Assembly: GCA_030068075.1 (NCBI GenBank)
Contig: CM057826.1
Location: forward strand, 117,390,746-117,454,745
Direction: 5' to 3'
DNA: 64,000 nucleotides
Source of the DNA: Paguma larvata
Lineage: Eukaryota; Chordata; Mammalia; Carnivora; Viverridae
Part shown: positions 57,201 through 64,000 of the stretch, one piece after another
How positions within the stretch are numbered: position 1 is the stretch's first letter
Layout: each line of letters starts with the position of its first letter
Made by a program: the position numbers and the translations under genes
The notes under the pieces: model-generated
Database searches by the model: none
What the model was told of the DNA's origin: nothing
What the model saw: the letters and a program-made list of their open reading frames with translations, nothing else

Positions 57201-60200
57201 AAGGCGATGTCTGGGACTGTATGACAGCCGGGGCCACGAGGGTGGCCTCCCCGTCGGGCACACTCAGGTGGGGGCAGCAAGGAGGCATTGACCAGGCCTA
57301 GGTCCTGTATGGAGGGGTGTTCGGGGATGGGGTTGTGGGTGGCGGAACAAACATTGGCTGACACTCACTGAGACACCAAAGGCCCAGGCAGGGTAGGAGG
57401 TCTCCAGCCACAGCAAACGTCTGGGCCTCTGTGACCTACAAGGGTTTCCCTAGTCTGTGGGGTGGGAAGAGCCAGGAACCGCTCACTTCTTTGGCTTCCG
57501 CCATGTCTTTCCCAGGTGCTCCCAGGAAGCGGCCCTCACCATGCTTGAGATGTCATCTCTGTCTTTCGGTTCGGTCCTCTTCCACTGAGACTCATTTCCT
57601 GGGAAGCAGAGAACAATTCGGATTTATGCCCCTCCCCTGGAAACCTTCTCCGGCCCCTCAGGAACCTGATCTCATGGGTCCAACTGAACCAGAGAGTTCT
57701 TCGTTCTGACCCATCTGTCTTCTGACCCCAACCGCTACCAAATCTGTGCTCCTCAGGACATTTCCCAGTCCCTACCAGTTAATTCCTCACCTCTCTGAGT
57801 CCCTGGTGCCCGGCAGAGGGCGGCCAGAGCAGATACCTAGCAAATGTTTGCCTGATAGAGGAGCGCACCAGCCTGCGGGTTTTTGTCAGGACCAGAACTG
57901 GTTTCGTTCATGCCTAGCACAGAGTCGGGCGCTCTCGAGAGGACACCTCTTCCCCATTCCCGCCGCTTTCTTGTGTGCAGGGGTGTGTGCAAGTGCGAAC
58001 TCTGAGCTGCTCTCCCCCTCAGTCAGTCACTCGGACTAGGGAAAGAGCAGCGATTTATTTGACTGGTGAGTTTGAGAGAAGGAGCTGAGCGTACCTCTCC
58101 CTGTCCCTTCCTCTCCCCACTCTTGGGAATAAGCTGCCTGCACCGTGCATGCAATTTAGCTCTGCTCCTCTGTGGCAAGACGGTCCCTGCCCGGGGCAGC
58201 CATGACTGGGTCGGTAAATCTATCTAAATGTGGTTTCACTGTCAGGAAGCCCATTCCCCCATAGATAGAAGCATGTCCTCCTAACAGCACTGTCAGAAAT
58301 AAAGATGATATTGGGGCGCTTGGGTGGCTCAGTCGCTTAGGTGACTTTGGCTCAGGTCATCAGCTCGTGGTTCGTGAGTTTGAGACCACGTTGGGCTCTG
58401 CACTGACGGTGCTGACCTTCTTGGATTCTCTCTTTCCCTCTCTCTCTCTCTGCCCCTCCCCTGCTTGCTCTCTCTCTTTTTCAAAATAAATAAATAAACT
58501 TTTAAAGAAAGAAAGAAAGACGATATTGGGCCTGCTTTGTTACTTCTCAATGGATTTGAAACCGAAGTGGGGAAGAGTGCTGCTGGCCATTGGGTGAGTT
58601 TTCAGGATTTTGCTGAAGTCAACCAGGGGGACAGCCAGGGGACATCCGCTCCCCCTCCTGCATCCTCTTCCCTCTCTCCCAGCTCCCTTTGTCCCTCACC
58701 CACCTCCCAGGTCTGGATACTGGCAGAAGCAGCCATAGGCAGGAGAGCCAGGGCTCTGGATGGGATAGGCGCTGGTCAGGCTCAGCATTTTGCCCACAGC
58801 ATCGTAGATGAAGATGAGGCTGATGAGGGCACAGAAGCCTTCTTCGGTGAAGCGGGTAAAGTAGCGTACCAGCACGCTGGCTTCTGTGGCCACCAGTGCC
58901 AGACAAAACGTGGCCACCCAGAGGCCCACCCATAGGCGGAAGGGCAGGTAGTCCAAGCTGTAATCTCTAGGGGAGTGAGACGGGCAGGTATTGGCAGAGC
59001 GATTCTGCTGCCCCCTTAACCCAAGTTAGTTGGAGCCAAACAGACAGGTCCCTCCCTTCCCTATTGGCCCAGCCAGGACCAGGCCAAGAGTGCAGCTAGT
59101 AAGGGTCTGGTGGGGGGGGGGGGGTGCTGTCCTACTTGCTGAAGGAGAAGAGCAGGCGTTCGAAGACCAGCACTGGCCCCGTACTGCTGAGGATGGTGAG
59201 GGGCTGGCCAGCCATCAGACAGAAAGCAGCTCCGGCCACTGCAGTGCCCAGAAAACTTTCCAGCACCCCCTAGAAGCCGGCAGAGGACCCCATCAGCACA
59301 GGACATTGGAGTCCTCAGTACAGCAACCCAAGCTTCCAGGGAGCCTCCACGGCCTACCCACTGCCCCAGGGCCGGCTAGCAGAATACCGAAACTTGTGCC
59401 TGCCCCCCCCTCACATCTCCCGATTCACCTGAGCACCATCGGTGGCTTCCCCCAGCAGGCCCCCAAAAGTGATGGCGTTAGTGATGGTGGCCAGGTAAAT
59501 GTAGAGCACGGCCGAGAAGCACTGGGGATGCAGCGCGTCCAGGAAGTCGCTGGTGTACCACAAGGCCTTCCGGCGCACGTCCTGGACAAGGCCCCCAAAC
59601 AGCCTCCCGCCCACGGTTCGTCAGTGACCCAAGCGCCCACGCCCCACGCCCCCATCCCTGCTACTTTCCCTGCGACCGGGTGAGCCCCTCCATCGTGAGC
59701 ACCACCTCTGTGTCCCTGTGAACCCTCTCCCCTCCCAATACCCTTACCCTCGCTCTCACCCCAGCTCACCTCACCTGCCCGTCCGCTGTAACTCTGGGCT
59801 GGGTGCATGTGGCCGGTGGGCATGTCTGTCCTCAGCCAGGGCCCCGTGCTGGGCAGAGCGGCTCTGACCTCCCTCAGCTGTGCGAGGAGCCTGAAGAGAA
59901 GGGGAATCCAGGTTGCCTGATGATCTCCAACCGAGACGTGACTGGGCATGATGCCCCCTGGTGGCTGCTCTTGTCCCCGCCAGCAGACTCCGAATCCAAA
60001 GGTGAGTCTCTATCCCTTTCCTGGGATCCCCTACTCTCCTCAACAGTGGAACTCGACCTAAGATCTGTGGAGAAGACCCCCATATACCTTTTGTGCTGGG
60101 GAGGCAGACATTTGGGTGGGGCAATCCGGGCTGTCGGGTCCCACCGACCTGGAGGAAGCACTGTCACCTCCTCTAGGAAGGCATCCAAGGCTGCCAGCAG

Positions 60201-62845
60201 GTCGTGAAGGCTGCTGGCCCGACGAGCTGACCACTGGAATTGCTAGGGATAGGGGCAGAGAGGGGCAGTAAATGCCGACCTGGGCCTTTACATGGATCTT
60301 TACAGTCTCAAAGCCAGACACAAGTCACTCAAGAATTCCTTCATTAACACATGCATGCCCTGAGTATCTATTGGGGGCCTACTGTGTGCCAGCAGTGTCC
60401 TAGGTAAGGGGGCTACTACAGTGGTAGCCAAGGAAACTTAAGTCCTCACGTGCACAGACACAAAGCATACTCTGCCTCATTGCTGCATTCAGTCAACATC
60501 TCGAGGCCACGATGTGCGCTCGCACTGACACAAGTCTGTGTGTGCGTTCACACACCCACCCACGCGCGCGCATGCATGCCCGGCTCACCCGGTCGCTGAG
60601 GAGGATGGCCATTGCCCGGCCCATCTCATGATAGCCCCTTCCCAGTGTGCAGGGACCGAGGAGGAGGCAGAAAAATCTGAGGAAGGAACCAGGCCCCAGA
60701 GAAAATCAGAGACCGCTATCCCATAAGGCAGCCCTGACCCCTGACCTCCCTGCCAGCCCCCATCCGTACACTCACGTGCGCATCTACCTTGCAGCCCTGA
60801 CCACTAACCCCTCCCCAAACCCCCGAGCACCATCCCCCCTTCCCCAGAGAACTCGACCAGGGACTTCTTAAGCCCCTCCCCAGTAAAGATCCGTCTTCTG
60901 GGCTCCAGGACCCCCAACTCTCCACAGCCTCACCTGCTGGGAAGGGGCACCTCAATGAGGGGTCCCAATACCACTGGATCCCGCAGTCGTACAAAGGCCC
61001 CCAGGGGCCGTACCAGGAAGCCCAACTCTCCTGCCAGCACAGCCCCTGCCTCAGCCCCTGGAGGCAGCTTCCGTCTCAGAGGGTTCTGACGCTGGATGGG
61101 GGTTCAAGGAGACACAGGGACGAGAAGTTACATGGGGAGGTGGATTTGGGTAGGATACTGATTGGTAATGAGGCCGGTGGAGGGTGAACCTCTGTTCATC
61201 CTTGACCCCTCTCCCAGCCCTGCCCAAGGAAGGTCCACACACCTGTTCCTTCAGCGGGGCTTCCTCATTGTGAGAAGCCTTTCTTGGATGGGCAGACCCT
61301 TCAAAACACGATTAGGCAGTGACGAAGAGAACAGTCCTTGGAGGTGGACCCACCAGGGCTCCCTGACCAGGTTTACCCCTGATAAACTATGAAAACTAGA
61401 GCTTCCCCTCGCTGAGCTTCAGTTTTCTTATCACTAAAATGGAGCTGATTGTGGTACTACCTCACAGGGTGGTTGTGAAGATTCAATGAGAATAGAGTAC
61501 AAGTAAAGCTCCCAGCATGGTGCCGACCAAGAGCATCCCTTCACAAAACTCTGGCCCCTCTATTCTTCTCCCCTCACCATTACCTCCACTTCTCACCCCT
61601 GAGGCCTGGGTTGAGGTCTGAGCCAAGGCTAAGAGGCTCTTACTCCAGGAAGCAGCATGGGGGATCTGGGACCCTCCCACCCTGGGCTTTTGGTCCCGGG
61701 CCCAGGGAGGGGCCTCTCACCCTGGCAAGGCCTGGTGCCTGTGGGCTGGATGACGTGCTGGGGTCTCTGCAGCAGCAAGGCCTGCAGCTGCCCTCTCAGC
61801 TCTGGGCTCAGCGACTCCACTCTTGTCACCTGTTCTAAAGGAAAGAGATGGGGCTTCAACCCCTTCCTGAGATCTCCCTGTCCCCAAATGCTTCCCCTTT
61901 CCCCTCTGCCTGACTCCCTTTCCCTTCTGGGAGTCTCAGGAAACTTGCTCCTCCAATCTGCTTTTCCATCTCTTCCCTGTGACAGAGACAGATAGCCCTT
62001 AGGGTGCAGTGGGGTGAGTGCTGGAAAGTTCCAAGGTTTTGGGGGGAAGTCTTAGGGAAATGGCATGGCTGCCCAGGCCCTCCCTGCACAGGCTCCCAGC
62101 ATACCCACGAGCTCCAGGAAGCTCTGAGCTGGACAGTCCAACAGCACAAGGCCCTCGGCCAATAGGCTGCGGAGCTTCTGAAGGCTGGGCAGTGCCAGGG
62201 TGGGCACGTGAGGGACACTCCACCGGCCTGCACCCACCTCCAGCTTCTCCTCAAACAGCACCCACCTGTGGTGAAGAGGAATAGACTGTGTTATTGGGGC
62301 CATCTCTCCCAGGTCCAGGTTGTGGGAACACAGGAGAGCCAGGGAAAGTAGGGCAGTTGGGGGGAAGCGAGGGTGCTGGGCCCAGTGGTACAAAGCATGC
62401 CCCTTCATGGACATTCACCCCTCCTCTGGGGTCTTGGGGAACTCAAAAGTAGACTGCAGAGAAAGCTGAGCATCATGGAGGGTGAGGGCCTGAATCGGAG
62501 AGCACAGAGAGGAACTCTTAATTGGGGTAAAGAGCACCTCCCCAAACAGGAGGAGCTATGGGTCAGAGAGGAGTCACCAGCTGGGGAAGGGGCAAGACCC
62601 CATAAAATTGCCCTCGGTCCCACTCACCTGCCTGTCTCTCTCCACTCCAGTGCCTGGGGCCAGCCCAGAAGTTCATTCAGCTGAATGAAGAGCAGAGGGT
62701 CCTCGGGTACCCCCAGATCCCCTCTGTCTGGGTCTGAGGTGCCATCAGGGCTGGGGCAAGAGCCAGGGCCACCCTCCAGCTCTCCTGTGGGCACGCTTTC
62801 ACAAGCATTGGAGACTTCAAACTCCTCCTGGCCTGGCAGCTTCAT
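51110..62845 (-). CDS. SLC4A9: SLC4A9 (AE4) anion exchanger, 21 coding exons
   Basis: SLC4-family transporter moving Cl- against HCO3- (some reports find Na+ dependence) across the epithelial plasma membrane; known from kidney beta-intercalated cells and salivary acini. Seen: 21 minus-strand segments, each bounded by AG and GT and matching human AE4 in order as I remember it, from the MKLPGQE start to the C-terminus EINISVN. The cytosolic N-terminal domain is in exons 1-8, the transmembrane domain in exons 9-20, and the extracellular loop in exons 12-13 has two N-glycosylation sequons (NES, NAS). Splice phases agree throughout except at exon 8. With exon 8 the CDS totals 2,864 nt (frame broken); without it 2,748 nt, or 915 residues. 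The ATG at 62845 lies about 75 bases downstream of a TATA box. Residue numbers in the exon entries assume exon 8 is skipped. Identity is near certain; whether this allele makes full-length protein is open. Confidence 0.96.
51519..51671 (-). CDS. SLC4A9: SLC4A9 exon 20 (start of cytosolic C-terminus)
   Basis: Residues 848-898: [20 protein letters not shown], then [20 protein letters not shown] and an acidic end. Acceptor CCCTGCAG|TTG, donor GAT|GTGAGCC. It finishes the last helix and begins the cytosolic tail. Confidence 0.96.
51690..51905 (-). repeat. MIR in SLC4A9 intron 19
   Basis: TTGAGCACTTCCTAAGTACT, AGAGAAAGAAACTGAGGCCT, AGTCACACAGCTGG: antisense MIR relative to the plus strand, ending about 20 bases from exon 20. 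Confidence 0.88.
52279..52452 (-). CDS. SLC4A9: SLC4A9 exon 19 (helices 13-14)
   Basis: Residues 790-847: [20 protein letters not shown], the loop [13 protein letters not shown], helix [20 protein letters not shown] and FPLM. The MPAKHQPD motif is conserved across SLC4. Acceptor CTCCCCTAG|TTC, donor ATG|GTGACTTG. Confidence 0.97.
52709..52777 (-). CDS. SLC4A9: SLC4A9 exon 18 (helix 12)
   Basis: 69 nt, residues 767-789: [20 protein letters not shown] then SIQ. IP..VLYG.FLYMG is diagnostic. Acceptor TTCTCCCAG|TTC, donor CAG|GTGGGCC. Confidence 0.97.
52940..53042 (-). repeat. MIR fragment in SLC4A9 intron 17
   Basis: AGATGAGGTAAATTCTGTAA and TTTCAGAGAGATTAAGTTAA fit reversed MIR. Confidence 0.55.
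53050..53520 (+). repeat. LINE2 3' end in SLC4A9 intron 17
   Basis: TTCCTTGACTTCCTTCTCAC, then GGAACAGGGCCTAGCGTATG and CAGCAAATATCTGCTGAATG. Confidence 0.85.
53545..53870 (+). repeat. second LINE2-like segment
   Basis: Ends CTTGCACACGGCAGGTGTTC then TACAAACATCTGATAAG, like an L2 3' end; diverged. Confidence 0.55.
54050..54429 (+). repeat. MIR split by a SINE, touching exon 17
   Basis: CTACTTAATCTCTTTAAACTTCAGTTTCC before and CAGTTTCCTCATTGGTGAAA, CACAGTGCCTGGTGCTCAGT after the SINE. Its last bases TTATTATTATCAC are also the intronic side of the exon 17 donor. Confidence 0.88.
54101..54282 (+). mobile_element. CAN SINE in MIR, SLC4A9 intron 17
   Basis: GGGGTACCTGAGTGGTTAAG head, (TC)n tract. 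TTCAGTTTCC flanks both sides. Tail unusually short. Confidence 0.92.
54430..54502 (-). CDS. SLC4A9: SLC4A9 exon 17 (helix 11)
   Basis: 73 nt, residues 742-766: [20 protein letters not shown] then PVLK. E.R.TG...F...G.S....P.L is the SLC4 helix following the cytosolic loop. Acceptor CCCCACAG|GG. The donor AAG|GTGATA runs straight into a MIR repeat. Confidence 0.96.
54503..55191 (-). other. SLC4A9: SLC4A9 intron 16
   Basis: No repeat family recognised. Frames of 60-100 codons here are chance or spill-over from exon 17. Confidence 0.5.
55192..55370 (-). CDS. SLC4A9: SLC4A9 exon 16 (helices 9-10)
   Basis: Residues 683-741: [20 protein letters not shown], then [20 protein letters not shown] and the cytosolic [25 protein letters not shown] and LGLPW..AT are family signatures. 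Acceptor CTTGCAG|AAG, donor ATCAG|GTGAGG. Confidence 0.97.
55518..55679 (-). CDS. SLC4A9: SLC4A9 exon 15 (helix 8 and re-entrant region)
   Basis: Residues 629-682: [20 protein letters not shown], then the helix [20 protein letters not shown] and [24 protein letters not shown] is a signature of the family's transport core. Acceptor CTCCCAG|CCC, donor CGG|GTAAGG. Confidence 0.97.
55680..56399 (-). other. SLC4A9: SLC4A9 intron 14, unique part
   Basis: GC-rich with a CCTCCTCCTCCTCC(C)n tract at about 56,017-56,042. Open frames of 157 codons on both strands (55,917-56,397) reflect GC content; neither matches a known protein. Confidence 0.5.
56400..56650 (-). repeat. MIR in SLC4A9 intron 14
   Basis: TTACAGATAAATAAATTGAGGC, CTAAGGTCACAGAGCTAGGA, AACTGGATCTCAAGCCCAGG. 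Confidence 0.88.
56651..56790 (-). repeat. MIR, second copy
   Basis: TACCTCATTAATCCTCACAA then CAACTCTGTGAGGTCATTAT and GAGGAAATGGAAGCTC; in tandem with the previous MIR. Confidence 0.8.
56880..56993 (-). CDS. SLC4A9: SLC4A9 exon 14 (helix 7)
   Basis: Residues 591-628: [20 protein letters not shown], then [18 protein letters not shown]. Acceptor GGCCAG|GTG, donor AAG|GTGAGAG. The FSS.LA...G..D......P.L.VP..F pattern is conserved in SLC4 proteins. Confidence 0.96.
57116..57304 (-). CDS. SLC4A9: SLC4A9 exon 13 (loop and helix 6)
   Basis: Residues 528-590: [20 protein letters not shown] with a second sequon (NAS), the Cys-bearing loop [10 protein letters not shown], then helix 6 [18 protein letters not shown] and the cytosolic KTSRFFPSV. 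Acceptor TACAG|GAC, donor GTG|GTGAGTG. Phase 0 at both ends. Confidence 0.96.
57540..57598 (-). CDS. SLC4A9: SLC4A9 exon 12 (extracellular loop)
   Basis: 59 nt, residues 508-527, [19 protein letters not shown]. It contains an N-glycosylation sequon (NES). Acceptor TTCCCAG|GA, donor CATG|GTGAGGG. This is the large extracellular loop between helices 5 and 6. Confidence 0.93.
57599..58312 (-). other. SLC4A9: SLC4A9 intron 11, unique part
   Basis: No repeat recognised and no conserved exon. Plus-strand frames of 92-97 codons match nothing known. Confidence 0.45.
58313..58518 (+). mobile_element. CAN SINE in SLC4A9 intron 11
   Basis: GGGGCGCTTGGGTGGCTCAG head, (GAAA)n end. AAAGATGATATTGGG / AAAGACGATATTGGG flanks it. 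Confidence 0.95.
58704..58966 (-). CDS. SLC4A9: SLC4A9 exon 11 (transmembrane helices 4-5)
   Basis: Largest coding exon, residues 420-507: [20 protein letters not shown], then [31 protein letters not shown] and the YPIQ loop. FTRFTEE.F..LI...FIYDA is diagnostic of SLC4 exchangers. Acceptor CCCCTAG|AG, donor GGGAG|GTGGGTG. Confidence 0.97.
59136..59269 (-). CDS. SLC4A9: SLC4A9 exon 10 (transmembrane helices 2-3)
   Basis: Residues 376-419: [20 protein letters not shown], then [20 protein letters not shown] and FSFS. The TGPVLVFE stretch is an SLC4 signature in the transport core. Acceptor TTCTAG|GGG, donor AGCAA|GTAGGA. If exon 8 is included, the shifted frame stops here at 59,217. Confidence 0.95.
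59429..59603 (-). CDS. SLC4A9: SLC4A9 exon 9 (first transmembrane helix)
   Basis: Residues 317-375: [20 protein letters not shown], then the first membrane helix around [20 protein letters not shown], then EATDGAQ. Donor CAG|GTGAATC. The acceptor GGCGGGAG|GCTG is weak: the preceding ~50 bases are G-rich, with no pyrimidine tract. No other upstream AG keeps the frame open. Confidence 0.92.
59775..59890 (-). CDS. SLC4A9: SLC4A9 exon 8, frame-broken
   Basis: Seen: 116 nt between CTTCTCTTCAG and GTGAGGTGAG. Read in the phase left by exon 7 it begins [13 protein letters not shown], like human LPSQQREIRGPAVP. Its second half matches human (AEDRH...SPELQRTGR) only in another frame. The switch falls between about 59,855 and 59,835, near CCCAGCACGGGGCCCTGG. 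By my count the human exon is 117 nt. Reading through the exon shifts exon 9 and reaches TGA at 59,217-59,215 in exon 10 after 431 codons. Inferred: a frameshifting variant, assembly error, or cassette exon skipped in this species. Skipping gives an in-frame HKR-LFGGL junction. Confidence 0.75.
60088..60242 (-). CDS. SLC4A9: SLC4A9 exon 7
   Basis: Residues 266-316: [20 protein letters not shown], then [15 protein letters not shown] and the linker KCLPPQHKR. Acceptor CCCTAG|CAA, donor AAAAG|GTATATG. It ends in phase 2, the phase needed both by exon 8 (human-like start) and directly by exon 9. Confidence 0.95.
60330..60450 (-). repeat. LINE2 3' end fragment, SLC4A9 intron 6
   Basis: CCTTCATTAACACATGCATG..., GGGCCTACTGTGTGCCAGCA: antisense L2 tail. 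Confidence 0.75.
60589..60676 (-). CDS. SLC4A9: SLC4A9 exon 6
   Basis: Residues 236-265, [20 protein letters not shown] followed by AMAILLSDR. The LGP...YHE.GR block is a family hallmark. Acceptor TTCCTCAG|A, donor CCGG|GTGAGCC. Confidence 0.95.
60934..61091 (-). CDS. SLC4A9: SLC4A9 exon 5
   Basis: Residues 184-235: basic [16 protein letters not shown], then [20 protein letters not shown] and an LPSR end split by the donor CAG|GTGAGG. Acceptor ATCCAG|CGT. Core fold of the SLC4 cytosolic domain. Confidence 0.95.
61243..61298 (-). CDS. SLC4A9: SLC4A9 exon 4
   Basis: A 56-nt microexon for residues 165-183, [19 protein letters not shown]. It matches the human GSTHPRKASDNEEAPLREQ segment. Acceptor TTTTGAAG|GG, with a rather purine-rich approach; donor CAG|GTGTGTGG. 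Part of the basic linker of the cytosolic domain. Confidence 0.9.
61385..61505 (+). repeat. MIR in SLC4A9 intron 3
   Basis: GAGCTTCAGTTTTCTTATCA, CTCACAGGGTGGTTGTGAAG, CCAGCATGGTGCC in MIR order. Confidence 0.85.
61721..61834 (-). CDS. SLC4A9: SLC4A9 exon 3
   Basis: Residues 127-164, [20 protein letters not shown] then LLQRPQH and TGTRPCQ. Acceptor TTCCTTTAG|AACAG, donor CCAGG|GTGAGAG. The phase joins exactly to exons 2 and 4. Cytosolic domain, leading into the variable linker. Confidence 0.94.
62105..62265 (-). CDS. SLC4A9: SLC4A9 exon 2
   Basis: Residues 73-126: [10 protein letters not shown], then a [20 protein letters not shown] helix, then [12 protein letters not shown]. Acceptor TTCACCACAG|GTGG, donor GTGG|GTATGC. 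This is the cytosolic domain. The frame stays open upstream of the acceptor ([15 protein letters not shown]), matching a longer human form, but no AG acceptor is visible for it here. Confidence 0.95.
62628..62845 (-). CDS. SLC4A9: SLC4A9 exon 1 (start codon)
   Basis: Encodes residues 1-72 plus two bases. It opens [10 protein letters not shown] and ends with [20 protein letters not shown], the conserved start of the SLC4 N-terminal cytosolic domain. The donor is CAG|GTGAGTG. Residues about 15-45 are Ser/Pro/Gly/Asp-rich and diverge from the human sequence I remember. The start codon is in the same place as the second Met of the human form (MEMKLPG). Confidence 0.95.
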
Positions 62846-62920
62846 CTTGGGGAGGCTTCCGCAAACATCCAGGGACAGTGCCGTCCTAGGTTTTGAGTCC
62901 AGGGGCCCTCTGGCTGGCTG

Positions 62921-62928
62921 TATTTATA
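62921..62928 (-). promoter_or_regulatory. SLC4A9: TATA box of SLC4A9
   Basis: TATAAATA on the minus strand, 76 bases upstream of the ATG. A transcription start 25-30 bases downstream would give a 5' UTR of about 50 nt. There is no CpG island here, which fits a tissue-restricted gene. The start site is inferred, not seen. Confidence 0.65.
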
Positions 62929-63589
62929 ATGCACCCCCACCCTCAATGCAGCACAACACAAACAGAGCAGGGCCTGCTGACTCCAGAGCCAACCGGGTAA
63001 TCCTCCTTTCCTGCTGGCTTTCCCCAGCCCTTGCTGCCTGAGAATGTTGGCAAGGCTAGCCTGATCTTTCCCAGGCTCTCCAGTAATGCCCAGCCTGGGG
63101 CAAAAAATGTTGTGTGCATCAGGTCTGACACCACTGTGTTTTGTGTAAATTAGCAGGAGTAAGTCACTGGCCTGGGTCTGAGGACTGAGACCATCAGATT
63201 GTCCTGCCCCCTACTCTGTATCAAATACAAACACCAACTCCCCCAGGACTGTTTTGGGTGAAACCAATACATCCTAAGGGCACCTACTTGGATAAACAGA
63301 GTCCTAATAGGTAACTGGGTCTATAGAAGCCAGGCTAGATAGAGTAGGGGAGACAACAGGCAGAGTGCCCTCCCACTAAAAGGGCTAATAATGGAAACTG
63401 GAGGCGGTTCATGGAGAACACAACGCCTGAGTCTTAAATTCCTTTGTTTGATCGCGGAAACTTTCCAACTGAGCTGTGTCCTGGGTTCTGCCCCTGTAAA
63501 CCAGACCCCCAGTGAGGACAGAGGAGCCAACTAGAATGTGCGCATGAAAGAGTTCCAGGGCCAAAGGAGCAGAAGAGAATATGGTCTAT
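62929..63589. other. SLC4A9 upstream region
   Basis: No repeat family recognised and no coding exon. Presumed proximal regulatory DNA of SLC4A9. Confidence 0.4.
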
Positions 63590-64000
63590 TAGCAAGTCCT
63601 ACTGGCTCTACCTTCAAAGTAAATCCAGCATCCAACCACACCTTCCCCCCTCCTACACTTTCTACCCTGTTCCAAGCCTCCATCATGTCTCACCTGAATT
63701 ATTTCAATAGCTTTCTAATCTCTTGCAATAATCTCCCTGCTTCCACTCTCCCTTGGCCAAAGTTCATTCTCTGCACAGCAGCCATAGGGATGGTTTTCAA
63801 ACGTAATCAAGTTATGTTACTCTTCTCAAACTTCACCCAATACATTCCTATTCCTTCTAGACGAAAAATCGAACGGCATCACGACCTATAAAATCTACAG
63901 TCTGGCCCTAGCCTACCTCCCTGACCACATCGCATACCATTCTCCCTTGCTGACTCCTCCCCAGCTGCCCTGGTCTTTGTCTATCATGCAAAGCCTTTTC
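63590..64000 (+). repeat. LINE2 3' region, cut by window end
   Basis: L2 order: CTGGCTCTACCTTCAAAGTA, CATCATGTCTCACCTGAATT, CTTGCAATAATCTCCCTGCT, CAGTCTGGCCCTAGCCTACC. Explains the 117-codon frame at 63,538-63,891. Confidence 0.88.

Noticed and set aside
59030..59683. 217-codon plus-strand frame
   Set aside because: Antisense to SLC4A9 exons 9 and 10 and the GC-rich intron between; no family match.
1..64000. Endogenous retrovirus or LTR pair
   Set aside because: No paired LTRs, primer-binding site or retroviral coding motifs were recognised.

Overview
The window is nuclear DNA from a carnivoran mammal, most likely a cat (Felidae). Two things point there. About 65 copies of a tRNA-Lys-derived SINE carry the felid CAN-SINE layout: a head reading GGGGCGCCTGGGTGGCTCAG, a long CT-rich middle and an AAATAAATAAAC-type tail. 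The two genes present, ANKHD1 and SLC4A9, lie in the same order and orientation as on human 5q31.3 as I remember it. Both genes are read on the minus strand.

Layout. 1-25,661: intron 1 of ANKHD1, packed with CAN SINEs, L1 fragments and older MIR, LINE2 and MER5A remnants; I found no exon 2. 25,662-25,952: first coding exon of ANKHD1, a 97-codon Gly-rich acidic N-terminus. 25,340-27,190: the CpG island, with four CCAAT boxes, an ETS site and CRE-like sites, plus a clean plus-strand splice donor that may belong to a divergent non-coding transcript. 27,200-51,100: intergenic DNA with SINEs, L1s, LINE2s and two decayed DNA transposons (a Tigger-like element and a hAT-Charlie-like element), and one 1.6-kb tract that matches nothing I know. 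51,110-62,845: the SLC4A9 (AE4) anion exchanger gene, resolved here to 21 coding exons with splice sites, behind a TATA box at 62,921-62,928. 63,590-64,000: LINE2 running off the end.

The genes are neighbours, not a pathway. SLC4A9 is a membrane Cl-/HCO3- exchanger of kidney and salivary epithelium with a restricted, TATA-type promoter. ANKHD1 is a broadly expressed ankyrin/KH scaffold with a CpG-island promoter.

The observation most worth checking is in SLC4A9. The exon at 59,775-59,890 is 116 nt, not a multiple of three, and its two halves match the human protein in different frames. Including it leads to a stop in the next-but-one exon; skipping it keeps a 915-residue frame. No prokaryotic or defence-type system and no CRISPR array is present.
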